A stretch of 64,000 nucleotides of DNA, taken from contig NZ_JAOEBG010000004.1 of NCBI RefSeq assembly GCF_029836165.1, positions 1 to 64,000 on the forward strand. The letters run 5' to 3'. Source of the stretch: Pseudomonas sp. GD04091. GTDB taxonomy: Bacteria > Pseudomonadota > Gammaproteobacteria > Pseudomonadales > Pseudomonadaceae. Positions 8,035 through 16,207 of the stretch are shown one piece after another (position 1 is the first letter of the stretch; each line of letters opens with the position of its first letter). The position numbers were made by a program, and so were the translations under genes. The notes beneath the pieces are model-generated. The model ran no database searches, was not told the DNA's origin, and saw nothing but the letters and a program-made list of their open reading frames with translations.

Positions 8035-10203
8035 TCAGAAGCTGTATTTGGCGGTGAGCATGAAGTTGCGCGGATCACCGAAGGTGTCGCCACCGTAGTC
8101 CACCGACTTGGAGATCGACGAGTAATAGTGCTTGTCGAAGACGTTGTTGGCGTTCAATTGCAGGTCCAGGTGCTGGCTGACCTGGTAGCCGGCCATCAGG
8201 TCGGTGACGGCGTAGGCGCCCTGGACCAGGCGGTAGTTGCCGTCGCTCAGAGCGATGTCGTTGTACATGCGGCTCTGCCAGGTGACGCCGCCACCGACTC
8301 GCAGTTTCTCCAGCGGCCCCTGGAAACGGTAGGTGGTGAACAGCTTGAACTGGTGCTCGGGGGTATCGGGGTTGAGCGGCTTGTTGATGCTGGCCGGATT
8401 CTTGTCGTCCTTGACCGTGTGCACGCGGGCATAGGTGTAGCCGGCGCCGATCTGCCATTGTTCGGTCAACGCCCCTTGCAGCTCGAAGTCGATACCCTGG
8501 CTGCGCACTTCGCCGGAGGCGGCGTAGCAGGTCATCTGCGGGCAGTTCGCTACGCCCACCTCGACCTGGCGGTTTTCCTGATCGATGCGGAACACCGCCA
8601 GGCTGGCGTTGAGCGCGCCATCGAAGTACTCGCCCTTGATGCCGACCTCGTAGTTCTTGCCGACGATCGGAGTGACCGGCTTGCCGGAAGTGTCGCGGCC
8701 GTCCTGCGGGGTGAAGATGTCGGTGTAGCTGGCGTAGACCGAGTGATGGTCGTCCAGTTCGTAGATCAGGCCGCCATAGCGGGTGACCTTGCGGGTCACC
8801 TTGTAGTCGCCGGCGTCGTTGTCGCGCTGGTCGTAGTCGTACCAGTCCAGGCGCCCGCCGAGGATCAGCTTGAGCGGGTCGGCCAGGCTCAGGCGAGTGG
8901 TGGCGTAGACGCCGTCCTGGTCGATGACGTGGCGGTTGTTCGAGGTATGCAGGAAGTTCGGCTTGCCGCTGCTCAGCGGGTAGTTGGTGTCGTACGGGCT
9001 GTAGTTGCGCTCGTTCATGTCGTACAGGCGCTTGCTGGCGCCGAGCACCAGTTCGTGGGTGCGGCCGAAGGCCTGGAACGGGCCGCTGGCGAAGGTGTCG
9101 AGCCCCAGCTGGTTTTCGTCGTGCGCCGACTGGTACACCGTTCGGCTCAAGGTCTTGGCGGCGTTCCAGCGCGATTGGTAGGAGCCGCGGAACAGCGCGT
9201 TCTGCTCGCTGTAGGTGGCGTTGACCTGCAGCTTCCAGTCGTTGGCCAGGCGCTGGCGCAGCTCGGCGAACAGGGTGTTGATCTCCTGGTCCTTGGACTC
9301 CCAGTCGGTGGCCGGGTTGTACGAGCGCGACACGTCCAGGTGATGGCCGTTGAGGTCGGTGGGGATCGCGCCCCAGAAGAAGTTGGTCTTGTCCTTCTGG
9401 TGGGAGAGGCCGAGGGTGAGGGTGGTGTCCTCGCCCAGGTCGGCCTCGGTCACGGCGTAGAACAGCCCGTGATCTTCCTCCTGGCCATCGCGGAAGCTGT
9501 TGGCGTCGCGGTACGACGTCACCACCCGACCGCGCAGGGTGCCGCTGTCGTTGAGCGGGCTGGAGGCGTCGAGTTCGCCGCGGTAGTTGTCCCAGCTGCC
9601 GGCGGCACCGGTGAGGGTGACCTTCTGCTCGGCCAGCGGTCGCTTGCGCACCAGGTTGATCGCCGCCGATGGCGTACCGGCGCCGGTCACCAGGCCGGTG
9701 GAGCCGCGCACCACTTCCACCCGGTCGAACATCGCCAGGTTCGGCTGGGCACCGACCACCCAACCGGTGTAGGCGCTGGGGATGCCGTCGTACATGATGT
9801 TGTCGACGTCGAAGCCGCGGGCGGTGTAGGACTGCCGGCCTGGGCCGCTGGATTGGTTGAGGAACAGGCCCGGGGTGTACCTGGCCACGTCGTTGATGCT
9901 GGTCATGCCCTGGTCGTCCATGCGCTGGCGGGTGATCACGGTCACCGCCTGCGGGGTTTCGCGCATGCTCAGGGGCAGCTTGGTGGCGGTCGACATGGTG
10001 CCGGTGGTGTAGGACCGCGACCCTTCGGTGGTGCTGCCCAGGCTGCTGTCGTTGATGGCGGTGGCGCCCAGCTCGAGCACCGCCGGTGCCTCGCCTGGCG
10101 GCTGCTCGGCGGCGATGGCGGGGCTGAGGCTGGCCATGCAGATGGCCATGGCCAGCAGGTTGTGCGTGGGCGTGAAGCGGTGGGGCGCAGCGAGCGGTGA
10201 CAT
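8035..10203 (-). CDS. TonB-dependent siderophore receptor
   Basis: Outer-membrane ferric-siderophore receptor of 722 residues. The signal peptide ends near residue 31 (SLSPAIAA), the plug contains ETPQAVTVITRQRMDD, and the barrel closes with a terminal phenylalanine (LTAKYSF), the usual BAM recognition residue. There is no STN domain. The ATG at 10203 is preceded by AAGGACACG; a longer reading frame upstream has no signal-like character. A 14/19 Fur box lies 25 bp before the start, so the gene is almost certainly iron-repressed. Similarity of the N-terminal region to the receptor at 1672 suggests a duplicated pair flanking the regulator block. The ligand is unknown. Confidence 0.92.
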   Translation of the reverse strand: MSPLAAPHRFTPTHNLLAMAICMASLSPAIAAEQPPGEAPAVLELGATAINDSSLGSTTEGSRSYTTGTMSTATKLPLSMRETPQAVTVITRQRMDDQGMTSINDVARYTPGLFLNQSSGPGRQSYTARGFDVDNIMYDGIPSAYTGWVVGAQPNLAMFDRVEVVRGSTGLVTGAGTPSAAINLVRKRPLAEQKVTLTGAAGSWDNYRGELDASSPLNDSGTLRGRVVTSYRDANSFRDGQEEDHGLFYAVTEADLGEDTTLTLGLSHQKDKTNFFWGAIPTDLNGHHLDVSRSYNPATDWESKDQEINTLFAELRQRLANDWKLQVNATYSEQNALFRGSYQSRWNAAKTLSRTVYQSAHDENQLGLDTFASGPFQAFGRTHELVLGASKRLYDMNERNYSPYDTNYPLSSGKPNFLHTSNNRHVIDQDGVYATTRLSLADPLKLILGGRLDWYDYDQRDNDAGDYKVTRKVTRYGGLIYELDDHHSVYASYTDIFTPQDGRDTSGKPVTPIVGKNYEVGIKGEYFDGALNASLAVFRIDQENRQVEVGVANCPQMTCYAASGEVRSQGIDFELQGALTEQWQIGAGYTYARVHTVKDDKNPASINKPLNPDTPEHQFKLFTTYRFQGPLEKLRVGGGVTWQSRMYNDIALSDGNYRLVQGAYAVTDLMAGYQVSQHLDLQLNANNVFDKHYYSSISKSVDYGGDTFGDPRNFMLTAKYSF

Positions 10204-10227
10204 GCCTGACGTGTCCTTGTTGCTAGT

Positions 10228-10246
10228 AATTATGAGAATGATTAGC
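10228..10246 (-). promoter_or_regulatory. Fur box of the siderophore receptor
   Basis: AATTATGAGAATGATTAGC matches the 19-bp Fur consensus at 14 positions. It sits 25 bases upstream of the receptor start on the minus strand, overlapping the expected promoter/leader. Confidence 0.75.
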
Positions 10247-10443
10247 AATAAGTTTGTCAGGAATATCGGATCTGTAACAGTCTGAATGGATATTAATTTG
10301 ACAAGATTTTCACGAAATACACTCAAGTGAATATCTTTGGCGACAGAGCCATACGCAGGCCTTTCGTGACACAAGGCCGGCCCGCCAGCAAACGTGTCAG
10401 TCCTGGCCATCATGCAAGGCCGTCGCTCCCGCTTGGTGTGGGC

Positions 10444-11283
10444 CTATCCGCCTGTTCTGCCGACCACCTGCTTGCCGCGTTGCAGCGCCACTTCACGGGC
10501 TTGCCCGTCACGTTGCTTGCCCTGGCGCGCCTGCCCGACCAGCTCGGGGATCAGCGGCCCCTCGGGCAGATTGCGCCAGAACCGCGCAGGCAGGTGCTGA
10601 CGCAACGCGTCGGGGTTGACGCGCGCCGGGTTGAAGGTGTGCCGGTAGTAGGCCAGCCACAGTTCGGCACCCGGGTCCTCGGCGTTGAGCGCCCACTGGC
10701 GCCACTCATCGGGGCAGCGACGCCGATAATCGAGGGCCTGGCCATCGTGACGAATGCCGTCGGTGGGCGTCGCGATCAGCCAGCGCTGGCGCCCCAGGCG
10801 CTCGGCGAAATGCCCGCTGGCGCTGTCGAGCACGTCGTGCGCCGGTTCGTGGTAGGCCACCAGGTCCAGTTGCAGGCGCTCGGCGAGGGCCTCGGGCAGC
10901 GGTACGAAGCGCACGAAAGCATGCAGGTGGTGGGCCTCGCGGCCGACCTGACGGATGCGCCGTTGCAGTTCGCTGCCCAGGCGGTCACCGGCAAGCATTG
11001 CGGTACGGTCACCGTGGGCGACGCGCCAGAGCACTTCGTACAGCAGGTTCCAGCGCTGTTCGCCGCGAAAGCGTGCGGCCTGTTCGAGTTGGGCCAGCAG
11101 CGCTGCCGGCACGCGGGCGCGGAACGGGCCCGGGCCTTCGGGCAACGGCGTGGGCTGGGCCAGCAGATCGTCGATCGGGCCCTGGCTCCAGGTCACCTCG
11201 GCCGGGTCGATGCCATGGCCGAGCAGCGCGCGGGCTTGCTCACGCCAGGTGGCGAAGTGATCGGCGCAGTCCAGCGCGATCAT
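10444..11283 (-). CDS. DUF4130-type putative DNA repair protein, partner of the radical SAM gene
   Basis: Protein of 279 residues resembling the TIGR03915/DUF4130 family, which is almost always encoded next to a radical SAM protein of the TIGR03916 family and is thought to act in DNA modification or repair; some members are fused to a uracil-DNA glycosylase domain. Recognisable features are FRGEQRWNLLYEVLWRVAHG and the segment VRFVPLPEALAERL, followed by AYYRHTFNPARVNPDALRQH. The ATG at 11283 overlaps the stop of the radical SAM gene by four bases (ATGA), so the two are translationally coupled. A GTG six bases earlier is possible. No glycosylase domain is fused to the C terminus. Biochemical function is unproven. 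Confidence 0.8.
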   Translation of the reverse strand: MIALDCADHFATWREQARALLGHGIDPAEVTWSQGPIDDLLAQPTPLPEGPGPFRARVPAALLAQLEQAARFRGEQRWNLLYEVLWRVAHGDRTAMLAGDRLGSELQRRIRQVGREAHHLHAFVRFVPLPEALAERLQLDLVAYHEPAHDVLDSASGHFAERLGRQRWLIATPTDGIRHDGQALDYRRRCPDEWRQWALNAEDPGAELWLAYYRHTFNPARVNPDALRQHLPARFWRNLPEGPLIPELVGQARQGKQRDGQAREVALQRGKQVVGRTGG

Positions 11284-12500
11284 CCCCACAACCCCATCTG
11301 CACCGGCGCCTGGGGTTCGCGCAGGCGTGCGCGCAGCAGGCCGCTGCGCAGCTCGGCCTGGGCTGGGCGGTAATCGCTGGTGACGACGAAGGGCCGGGCT
11401 TTCTCCAGTACACAGCGCAACTGGATCAGGTCGTCATAGCGGATACGTCGTTCGCGGCGCAGGGCCACCATGCGCTGCACGCTGCGCAGCCCGATCCCCG
11501 GGATGCGCGCCAGCAGCGCGGGGTCCGCGCGGTTGACATCGAGTGGAAACACCTCGCGATTGGCCAGGGCCCAGGCCAGCTTGGGATCGATGTCCAGGGC
11601 CAGGTTGCCGGTGTCGCCGAGCAGTTCGCCGGCGCTGTAGCCATAGCCGCGCAGCAGGAAGTCGGCCTGGTACAGACGATGCTCGCGCAGTAGCGGCGGG
11701 GCGGCCAGCGGGACACTGGAGGGGCTGTCGGGGATCGGACTGAAGGCGGAGTAGTAGACGCGCTTGAGGCCGTAATCCTGATACAGCGCCTGGGCGTTGC
11801 GCAGCAGCGTGCTGTCGTCGGTGGCATCGGCGCCGACGATGACCTGGGTGCTCTGCCCGGCGGGCGTGAAGCGAGGGGCCCTGGGTTCGCCCGCCACCGA
11901 CTGCTGGCCGTGGTGGATCACCCCCATGGCCCGGCGGATGGTGCTGGCGCGCTTTTCCGGCGCCAGGCGCTCGAGACTGGCATCGGTCGGCAGTTCGATG
12001 TTCACGCTCAGGCGATCGGCCAGGCGCCCGGCCTGCTCGATCAGCAGCGGGTCGGCGTCGGGGATGGTCTTGAGGTGAATGTAGCCGCGAAAGTCATGGG
12101 TTTCGCGCAACAGGCGCGCCACCCGGATCAGCTGCTCCATGGTGTAGTCGGGCGAGCGGATGATGCCTGAGCTCAGGAACAGCCCGCTGATGCAGTTGCG
12201 CCGGTAGAAGTCCAGGGTCACGCGCACCACTTCCTCCGGGCTGAAACGGGCCCGCGGCACATTGCTGGAGCGGCGGTTGACGCAGTACTGGCAGTCGTAC
12301 AGGCAGAAATTGGTCAGCAGTACCTTGAGCAGCGATACACAGCGGCCGTCGGGTGTGTAGCTGTGGCAGATGCCGGTGCCATCGGTGGCGCCGATTCCGT
12401 CGCGGCCGCGGGAACTGCGTTTGGGCGCACCGCTGCTGGCGCAGGACGCATCGTACTTGGCAGCGTCGGCGAGGATGCCGAGCTTGGCGATCAGTTGCAT
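11280..12500 (-). CDS. Putative DNA modification/repair radical SAM protein
   Basis: Radical SAM enzyme of 406 residues. The 4Fe-4S motif CxxxCxxC is at C66, C70, C73 (CLYDCQYC), and further cysteines at 20, 45 and 54 may hold a second cluster or structural site. A helix-hairpin-helix element near the C terminus (LLARIPGIGLRSVQRMVAL) indicates DNA binding. This combination fits TIGR03916. The ATG at 12500 is chosen because the family-like N terminus MQLIAKLGILADAAKYDASC begins there and a LexA box stands 16 bases before it. It forms an operon with the DUF4130 gene. The chemistry is unknown; induction on DNA damage is inferred from the box. Confidence 0.86.
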   Translation of the reverse strand: MQLIAKLGILADAAKYDASCASSGAPKRSSRGRDGIGATDGTGICHSYTPDGRCVSLLKVLLTNFCLYDCQYCVNRRSSNVPRARFSPEEVVRVTLDFYRRNCISGLFLSSGIIRSPDYTMEQLIRVARLLRETHDFRGYIHLKTIPDADPLLIEQAGRLADRLSVNIELPTDASLERLAPEKRASTIRRAMGVIHHGQQSVAGEPRAPRFTPAGQSTQVIVGADATDDSTLLRNAQALYQDYGLKRVYYSAFSPIPDSPSSVPLAAPPLLREHRLYQADFLLRGYGYSAGELLGDTGNLALDIDPKLAWALANREVFPLDVNRADPALLARIPGIGLRSVQRMVALRRERRIRYDDLIQLRCVLEKARPFVVTSDYRPAQAELRSGLLRARLREPQAPVQMGLWG

Positions 12501-12515
12501 GGGAAGGCACCGAAA

Positions 12516-12535
12516 TACTGAATATTCATACAGTA
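12516..12535 (-). promoter_or_regulatory. LexA (SOS) box
   Basis: On the minus strand the site reads TACTGTATGAATATTCAGTA, matching the E. coli-type consensus core CTG-N10-CAG with palindromic flanks TA...TA. It lies 15 bases upstream of the radical SAM start. It is 152 bp from the divergent mqo start, so the repair genes are the likely target. Confidence 0.82.
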
Positions 12536-12687
12536 TTTCGAGATTGGGATGATGGCAAGCGCCTGTTGTCAGGGCAAGGCGACGCCAGGGTGGATTGGCA
12601 ATAAAAAACACGGCAACGATACCCGAGCGGATCGCTCGGCTAAGCTTGATCCCGCAGGCGCACGGAATGTCGAACACGGGAGAGCAC

Positions 12688-14262
12688 ATGAACATCAAGA
12701 ACAAGCCTAAATGGGCGGTGGCGGCCCTTACCCTGGCCCTGGGGCTCCACGCCCACGCCGCGGACAGCAAGCGCGTGGATGTGTTGCTGGTGGGGGGCGG
12801 CATCATGAGTTCCACGCTGGCGGTCTGGCTCAACGAGCTGGAACCGGGTTGGTCGATGGAGATGGTCGAGCGCCTGGACAAGGTGGCCGAGGAGAGCTCC
12901 AACGGCTGGAACAACGCCGGCACTGGCCACTCGGCGCTGGCCGAGCTCAACTACACGCCGGAGAAGGACGGCAAGATCGACATCAGCAAGGCGGTGGAGA
13001 TCAACGAGTCGTTCCAGATCACCCGTCAGTTCCTCGCCTGGCAGGTGAAGCAGGGCGTGCTGAAGAACCCACGGTCGTTCATCAACACCACGCCGCACAT
13101 GAGCTTCGTCTGGGGCGACGATAACATCCGCTTCCTCAGGAAACGCTACGAAGCGCTGCAGACCAGCCCGCTGTTCAAGCCCATGCAGTATTCCGAGGAC
13201 CCTGTGCAGATCGCCAAGTGGGTACCGCTGATGATGGAAGGGCGCGACCCCAACCAGAAACTCGCGGTGACCTGGACGCCCATCGGCACCGACGTCAACT
13301 TCGGCGAGATCACCCGCCAGTATGTGGGCTACCTGCAGACTCGGCCCAACTTCGACCTCAAGCTGTCCAGTGAGGTGGAAAACATCACCCGCAACGACGA
13401 CGGCAGCTGGCACGTCGAATACAAGAACCTCAAGGACGGCAGCACGTCCGCCACCGACGCCAAGTTCCTGTTCATCGGTGCCGGCGGCGCCGCGTTGCCG
13501 TTGCTGCAGAAATCAGGCATCGACGAGGCCAAGGACTATGCCGGGTTCCCGGTGGGCGGCTCGTTCCTGGTCACCGACAACCCGACGATCGCCCAGCGCC
13601 ACATGGCCAAGGCCTACGGCATCGCCGCCACCGGCGCGCCGCCCATGTCGGTGCCGCACCTGGACACCCGGGTGCTGGACGGCAAGCGCATGATCCTGTT
13701 CGGACCGTTCGCCACCTTCTCCACCAAGTTCCTCAAGGAAGGCTCGCTGCTCGACCTGTTCGCCAGCATGTCGCTGCACAACACCTGGCCGATGGTGCGG
13801 GTCGGGGTGCGTGAGTTCGATCTGGTGCAGTACCTGATCGGCCAGCTGATGCAGTCCGACGACGACCGCTTCGCCGCGCTGCAGACCTACTTCCCCGAAG
13901 CGAAGAAGGAAGACTGGCGTCTGTGGCAGGCCGGCCAGCGGGTGCAGATCATCAAGAAGGACGAGAACCAGGGCGGGGTGCTGAAGCTGGGTACCGAGGT
14001 GGTGACCTCCAAGGATGGCAGCATCGCCGGATTGCTGGGGGCATCGCCGGGTGCCTCGACCGCGCCACCGATCATGCTCGACCTGCTGAACAAGGTGTTC
14101 AAGGACAAGGTGGCCACGCCTGAGTGGCAAGCGAAGATCAAGCAGATCATCCCGTCCTATGGCATTCGCCTGAACGAGCATCCGGACAAGGTCCAGCAAG
14201 AGTGGGCCTACACCAGCGAGGTCCTGCAACTGGCCACGCCCAGCGAGGTGGCCGCACCCTGA
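12688..14262 (+). CDS. mqo: Malate:quinone oxidoreductase
   Basis: FAD-dependent membrane-associated enzyme of 524 residues that oxidises L-malate to oxaloacetate and passes electrons to quinone in the TCA cycle. The dinucleotide-binding motif [16 protein letters not shown] follows a short hydrophobic N terminus ([16 protein letters not shown]) that looks like a signal or membrane anchor. The motif [20 protein letters not shown] is diagnostic for Mqo. ATG 12688 is preceded by GGGAGAGCAC. It is divergent from the SOS-controlled pair and stands alone. Pseudomonads commonly have more than one mqo copy, so this may be a secondary paralogue. Confidence 0.94.
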   Translation: MNIKNKPKWAVAALTLALGLHAHAADSKRVDVLLVGGGIMSSTLAVWLNELEPGWSMEMVERLDKVAEESSNGWNNAGTGHSALAELNYTPEKDGKIDISKAVEINESFQITRQFLAWQVKQGVLKNPRSFINTTPHMSFVWGDDNIRFLRKRYEALQTSPLFKPMQYSEDPVQIAKWVPLMMEGRDPNQKLAVTWTPIGTDVNFGEITRQYVGYLQTRPNFDLKLSSEVENITRNDDGSWHVEYKNLKDGSTSATDAKFLFIGAGGAALPLLQKSGIDEAKDYAGFPVGGSFLVTDNPTIAQRHMAKAYGIAATGAPPMSVPHLDTRVLDGKRMILFGPFATFSTKFLKEGSLLDLFASMSLHNTWPMVRVGVREFDLVQYLIGQLMQSDDDRFAALQTYFPEAKKEDWRLWQAGQRVQIIKKDENQGGVLKLGTEVVTSKDGSIAGLLGASPGASTAPPIMLDLLNKVFKDKVATPEWQAKIKQIIPSYGIRLNEHPDKVQQEWAYTSEVLQLATPSEVAAP

Positions 14263-14785
14263 ATGGCCAGCAGCCACGGGTGCAGCACATGACTTGAGGT
14301 CAGCGCGGTCGCAGGGTTCGCTCCACAGGTACGGCGCTTAGCGTCAAAGCGGCGCGTATCCTGTGGGAGCGGGCTTGCCCGCGAACACCGGCGCAGCCGG
14401 TGCCAGGTACCGCGTCGCCTGCTTCGCGGGTAAATCGCATCGGCGATATGACGCCCCAGGCGCTGTGAACCACTCGACACTGACGGATTCTTTTTCTCTT
14501 CGCTGACCAAGCTCCCGAGTGCTTCGTCCGCCATCCTCCGGAGCGATCGCTCCCGCATCGTCTGTCCGGGCGCCTGGCGACGCTGTCGCAAGCGCAAAAA
14601 CCACCCCGCGACACCCGAGCTTTTCCCTGCCGAACTCCCGATGTTTTTTCCTCTGGCTGTCACCACAAGCTGCGAATGTTGCCTGCGTGGACAGGTCGCC
14701 AGCCCCTCTGGAACAGGGGCTCGGCCTGTGCCATGGCAATGCGCGACCCACTCAACGTATGAACACGACGATAGGAGATTGCTTC
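14263..14785. other. Intergenic region of 523 bp
   Basis: Holds a REP element (14369-14402) and the leader of the DING-like gene. A single PhoB-like half site CTGTCAC occurs at 14658-14664, but the second repeat expected eleven bases on is poor. I see no convincing gene or RNA. Confidence 0.5.
14369..14402. repeat. REP element
   Basis: GCGGGC-TT-GCCCGC (14369-14382) is followed by CACCGGC-GCA-GCCGGTG (14386-14402), both perfect hairpins. Together with the preceding CTGTGGGA this is the classic P. putida REP sequence. Confidence 0.8.
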
Positions 14786-15931
14786 ATGTTTAAGCGTACT
14801 GTGATCGCCGCCTCCCTGGTGGCTGCTACCCTGGCTTCGGCCCAATCCATGGCTGCTGTTGTCGGTGGCGGGGCCACCCTGCCTGAGCCGCTGTACAACG
14901 GCAACGCTACCTGGGAAGGCATCCTGCCCAGCGGCTTCAGCTACACCGGCGTGGGCAGCGGCGGTGGCAAGACCGCTTTCCTGACCAATGCGCCTGCGTC
15001 GATCAACCAGCCGGCCGGCACCAACGTCGACTTCGCCGGTTCCGACTCGGTGCTCAGCGCCAGCGAACTGTCGACCTACGCGGCCAACCGCGCCGCGGCC
15101 TGGGGCAACCTGATCCAGATTCCGGCCGTCGGTACCACCGTCACCATCCCTTACCACCGCAACGGCGTCAGCGACCTGCAGGTCAACGCTTCGCAGCTGT
15201 GCGGCGTGTTCTCCGGCAGCATCGCCACCTGGGGCCAGTTGCTCGGCACCGCCGACACTACCCCGATCAAGGTGATCTACCGTTCCGGCAGCAGCGGTAC
15301 CACTGAGCTGCTGGCTCGCTTCCTGAACGACTCCTGCCCGACCACCTTCTCGGTCAGCAGCACCTTCACCAGCGCCAACGTCGGTGCCGAACCAAGCACC
15401 TGGCAGGGCGTGGCCGGCAGTGCCGACGTGATCACCGCCGTCAACGCCACCGATGGCGCCATCGGTTACGTCAGCCCTGATTTCGTCGATACCTCCAACA
15501 ACGCTCAGGTTGCCCGTGTCAGCAAGCTGGCCACCGGCACCGCCGAGCTGCCCACCGTCGCCAACGCCCAGGCTGCCCTGGAAAGTGCCGTTGCCCCGAC
15601 CGCCGACCGTGACAAACCGGCCAACTGGGCTGTGACCTTCGGCCGTGGCGCCACCGACAAGCCGGTTCCTGTCACTGGCTATCCAATCGTTGGCTACACC
15701 AACCTGCTGGTTGGCCAGTGCTACCAGGACGCCGCCGACGCCGCCGCCATTCGTGGCTTCCTCAACGACCTGTACAGCGGCAACCACGACCTGGCCATCG
15801 GTATCCACTCCTTCGTACCGGTTCCGGCTGCCTTCGCCGCCGAAGTCAAGAAAGCCTTCCTGACCAACGAAGGCAACGAAGGCCTGGATATCGCCAACAG
15901 CAACGTGTGCAACGGTATCGGTCGCTCGTAA
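14786..15931 (+). CDS. Secreted DING/LapA-like phosphate-binding (PstS-family) protein
   Basis: Exported protein of 381 residues. A signal peptide covers residues 1-23 (cleavage after AQSMA) and the mature form begins AVVGGGATLPEPLY, which aligns with the DINGGGATLP start of DING proteins. The phosphate-binding signature is visible as SGSSGTTELLARF near residue 165. The family includes PstS and the low-molecular-weight alkaline phosphatases LapA/LapB of P. aeruginosa. There are no pstCAB genes beside it. Instead it precedes a giant PdtA-like exoprotein, as lapA/lapB precede pdtA in P. aeruginosa. ATG 14786 follows AGGAG. It could be a phosphatase or a scavenging binding protein; sequence alone does not decide. 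Confidence 0.82.
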   Translation: MFKRTVIAASLVAATLASAQSMAAVVGGGATLPEPLYNGNATWEGILPSGFSYTGVGSGGGKTAFLTNAPASINQPAGTNVDFAGSDSVLSASELSTYAANRAAAWGNLIQIPAVGTTVTIPYHRNGVSDLQVNASQLCGVFSGSIATWGQLLGTADTTPIKVIYRSGSSGTTELLARFLNDSCPTTFSVSSTFTSANVGAEPSTWQGVAGSADVITAVNATDGAIGYVSPDFVDTSNNAQVARVSKLATGTAELPTVANAQAALESAVAPTADRDKPANWAVTFGRGATDKPVPVTGYPIVGYTNLLVGQCYQDAADAAAIRGFLNDLYSGNHDLAIGIHSFVPVPAAFAAEVKKAFLTNEGNEGLDIANSNVCNGIGRS

Positions 15932-15974
15932 TCCACCCATCCCCAGCGGTCCGTACCCCTGGGGTGCGGGCATG

Positions 15975-16012
15975 GGCCCTGGTGGTGCCTGCGGGCGCCG
16001 CCGGGGCCTTTT
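15975..16012 (+). terminator. Rho-independent terminator of the DING-like gene
   Basis: A 15-bp stem (three G-U pairs) closes a TGCG tetraloop and is followed by TTTT at 16009-16012. It separates this gene from the exoprotein gene, which therefore needs its own promoter. Confidence 0.85.
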
Positions 16013-16095
16013 CATGTTCATGTCTGCGCCAAGGGCACCGAGATCGGTCTGTCCTGGCTTGCGGTGGACACGGGCGCTCGCCATACCCCAGCCCC

Positions 16096-16113
16096 ATGAA
16101 CTTTGCATGACAA
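16096..16113 (-). promoter_or_regulatory. Weak PhoB-box-like sequence upstream of the giant exoprotein
   Basis: On the minus strand TTGTCATGCAAAGTTCAT fits two 11-bp PhoB repeats at 6 of 7 and 4 of 7 key positions. It is 95 bp before the exoprotein start but in the opposite orientation. It is reported only because the P. aeruginosa homologue pdtA is phosphate-regulated. Confidence 0.25.
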
Positions 16114-16207
16114 AGCTTCGGTCCGGTGGCGACCCAGGCGCCTTATGGCAAAGCGGCATCATCGCCGCCCTTTGCTGATTTCGAGAACCCGTACAAGGAA
16201 CCCTGCG

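Noticed and set aside
10361..10440. Degenerate copy of the TTTCGCGACACAAGGCCG repeat
   Set aside because: Similarity is limited to about 17 bases with a mismatch and lacks a paired arm, so it is not listed as a feature.
14658..14683. PhoB box before the DING-like gene
   Set aside because: Only the first CTGTCAC repeat is present; the second repeat at the required spacing matches one of seven bases.
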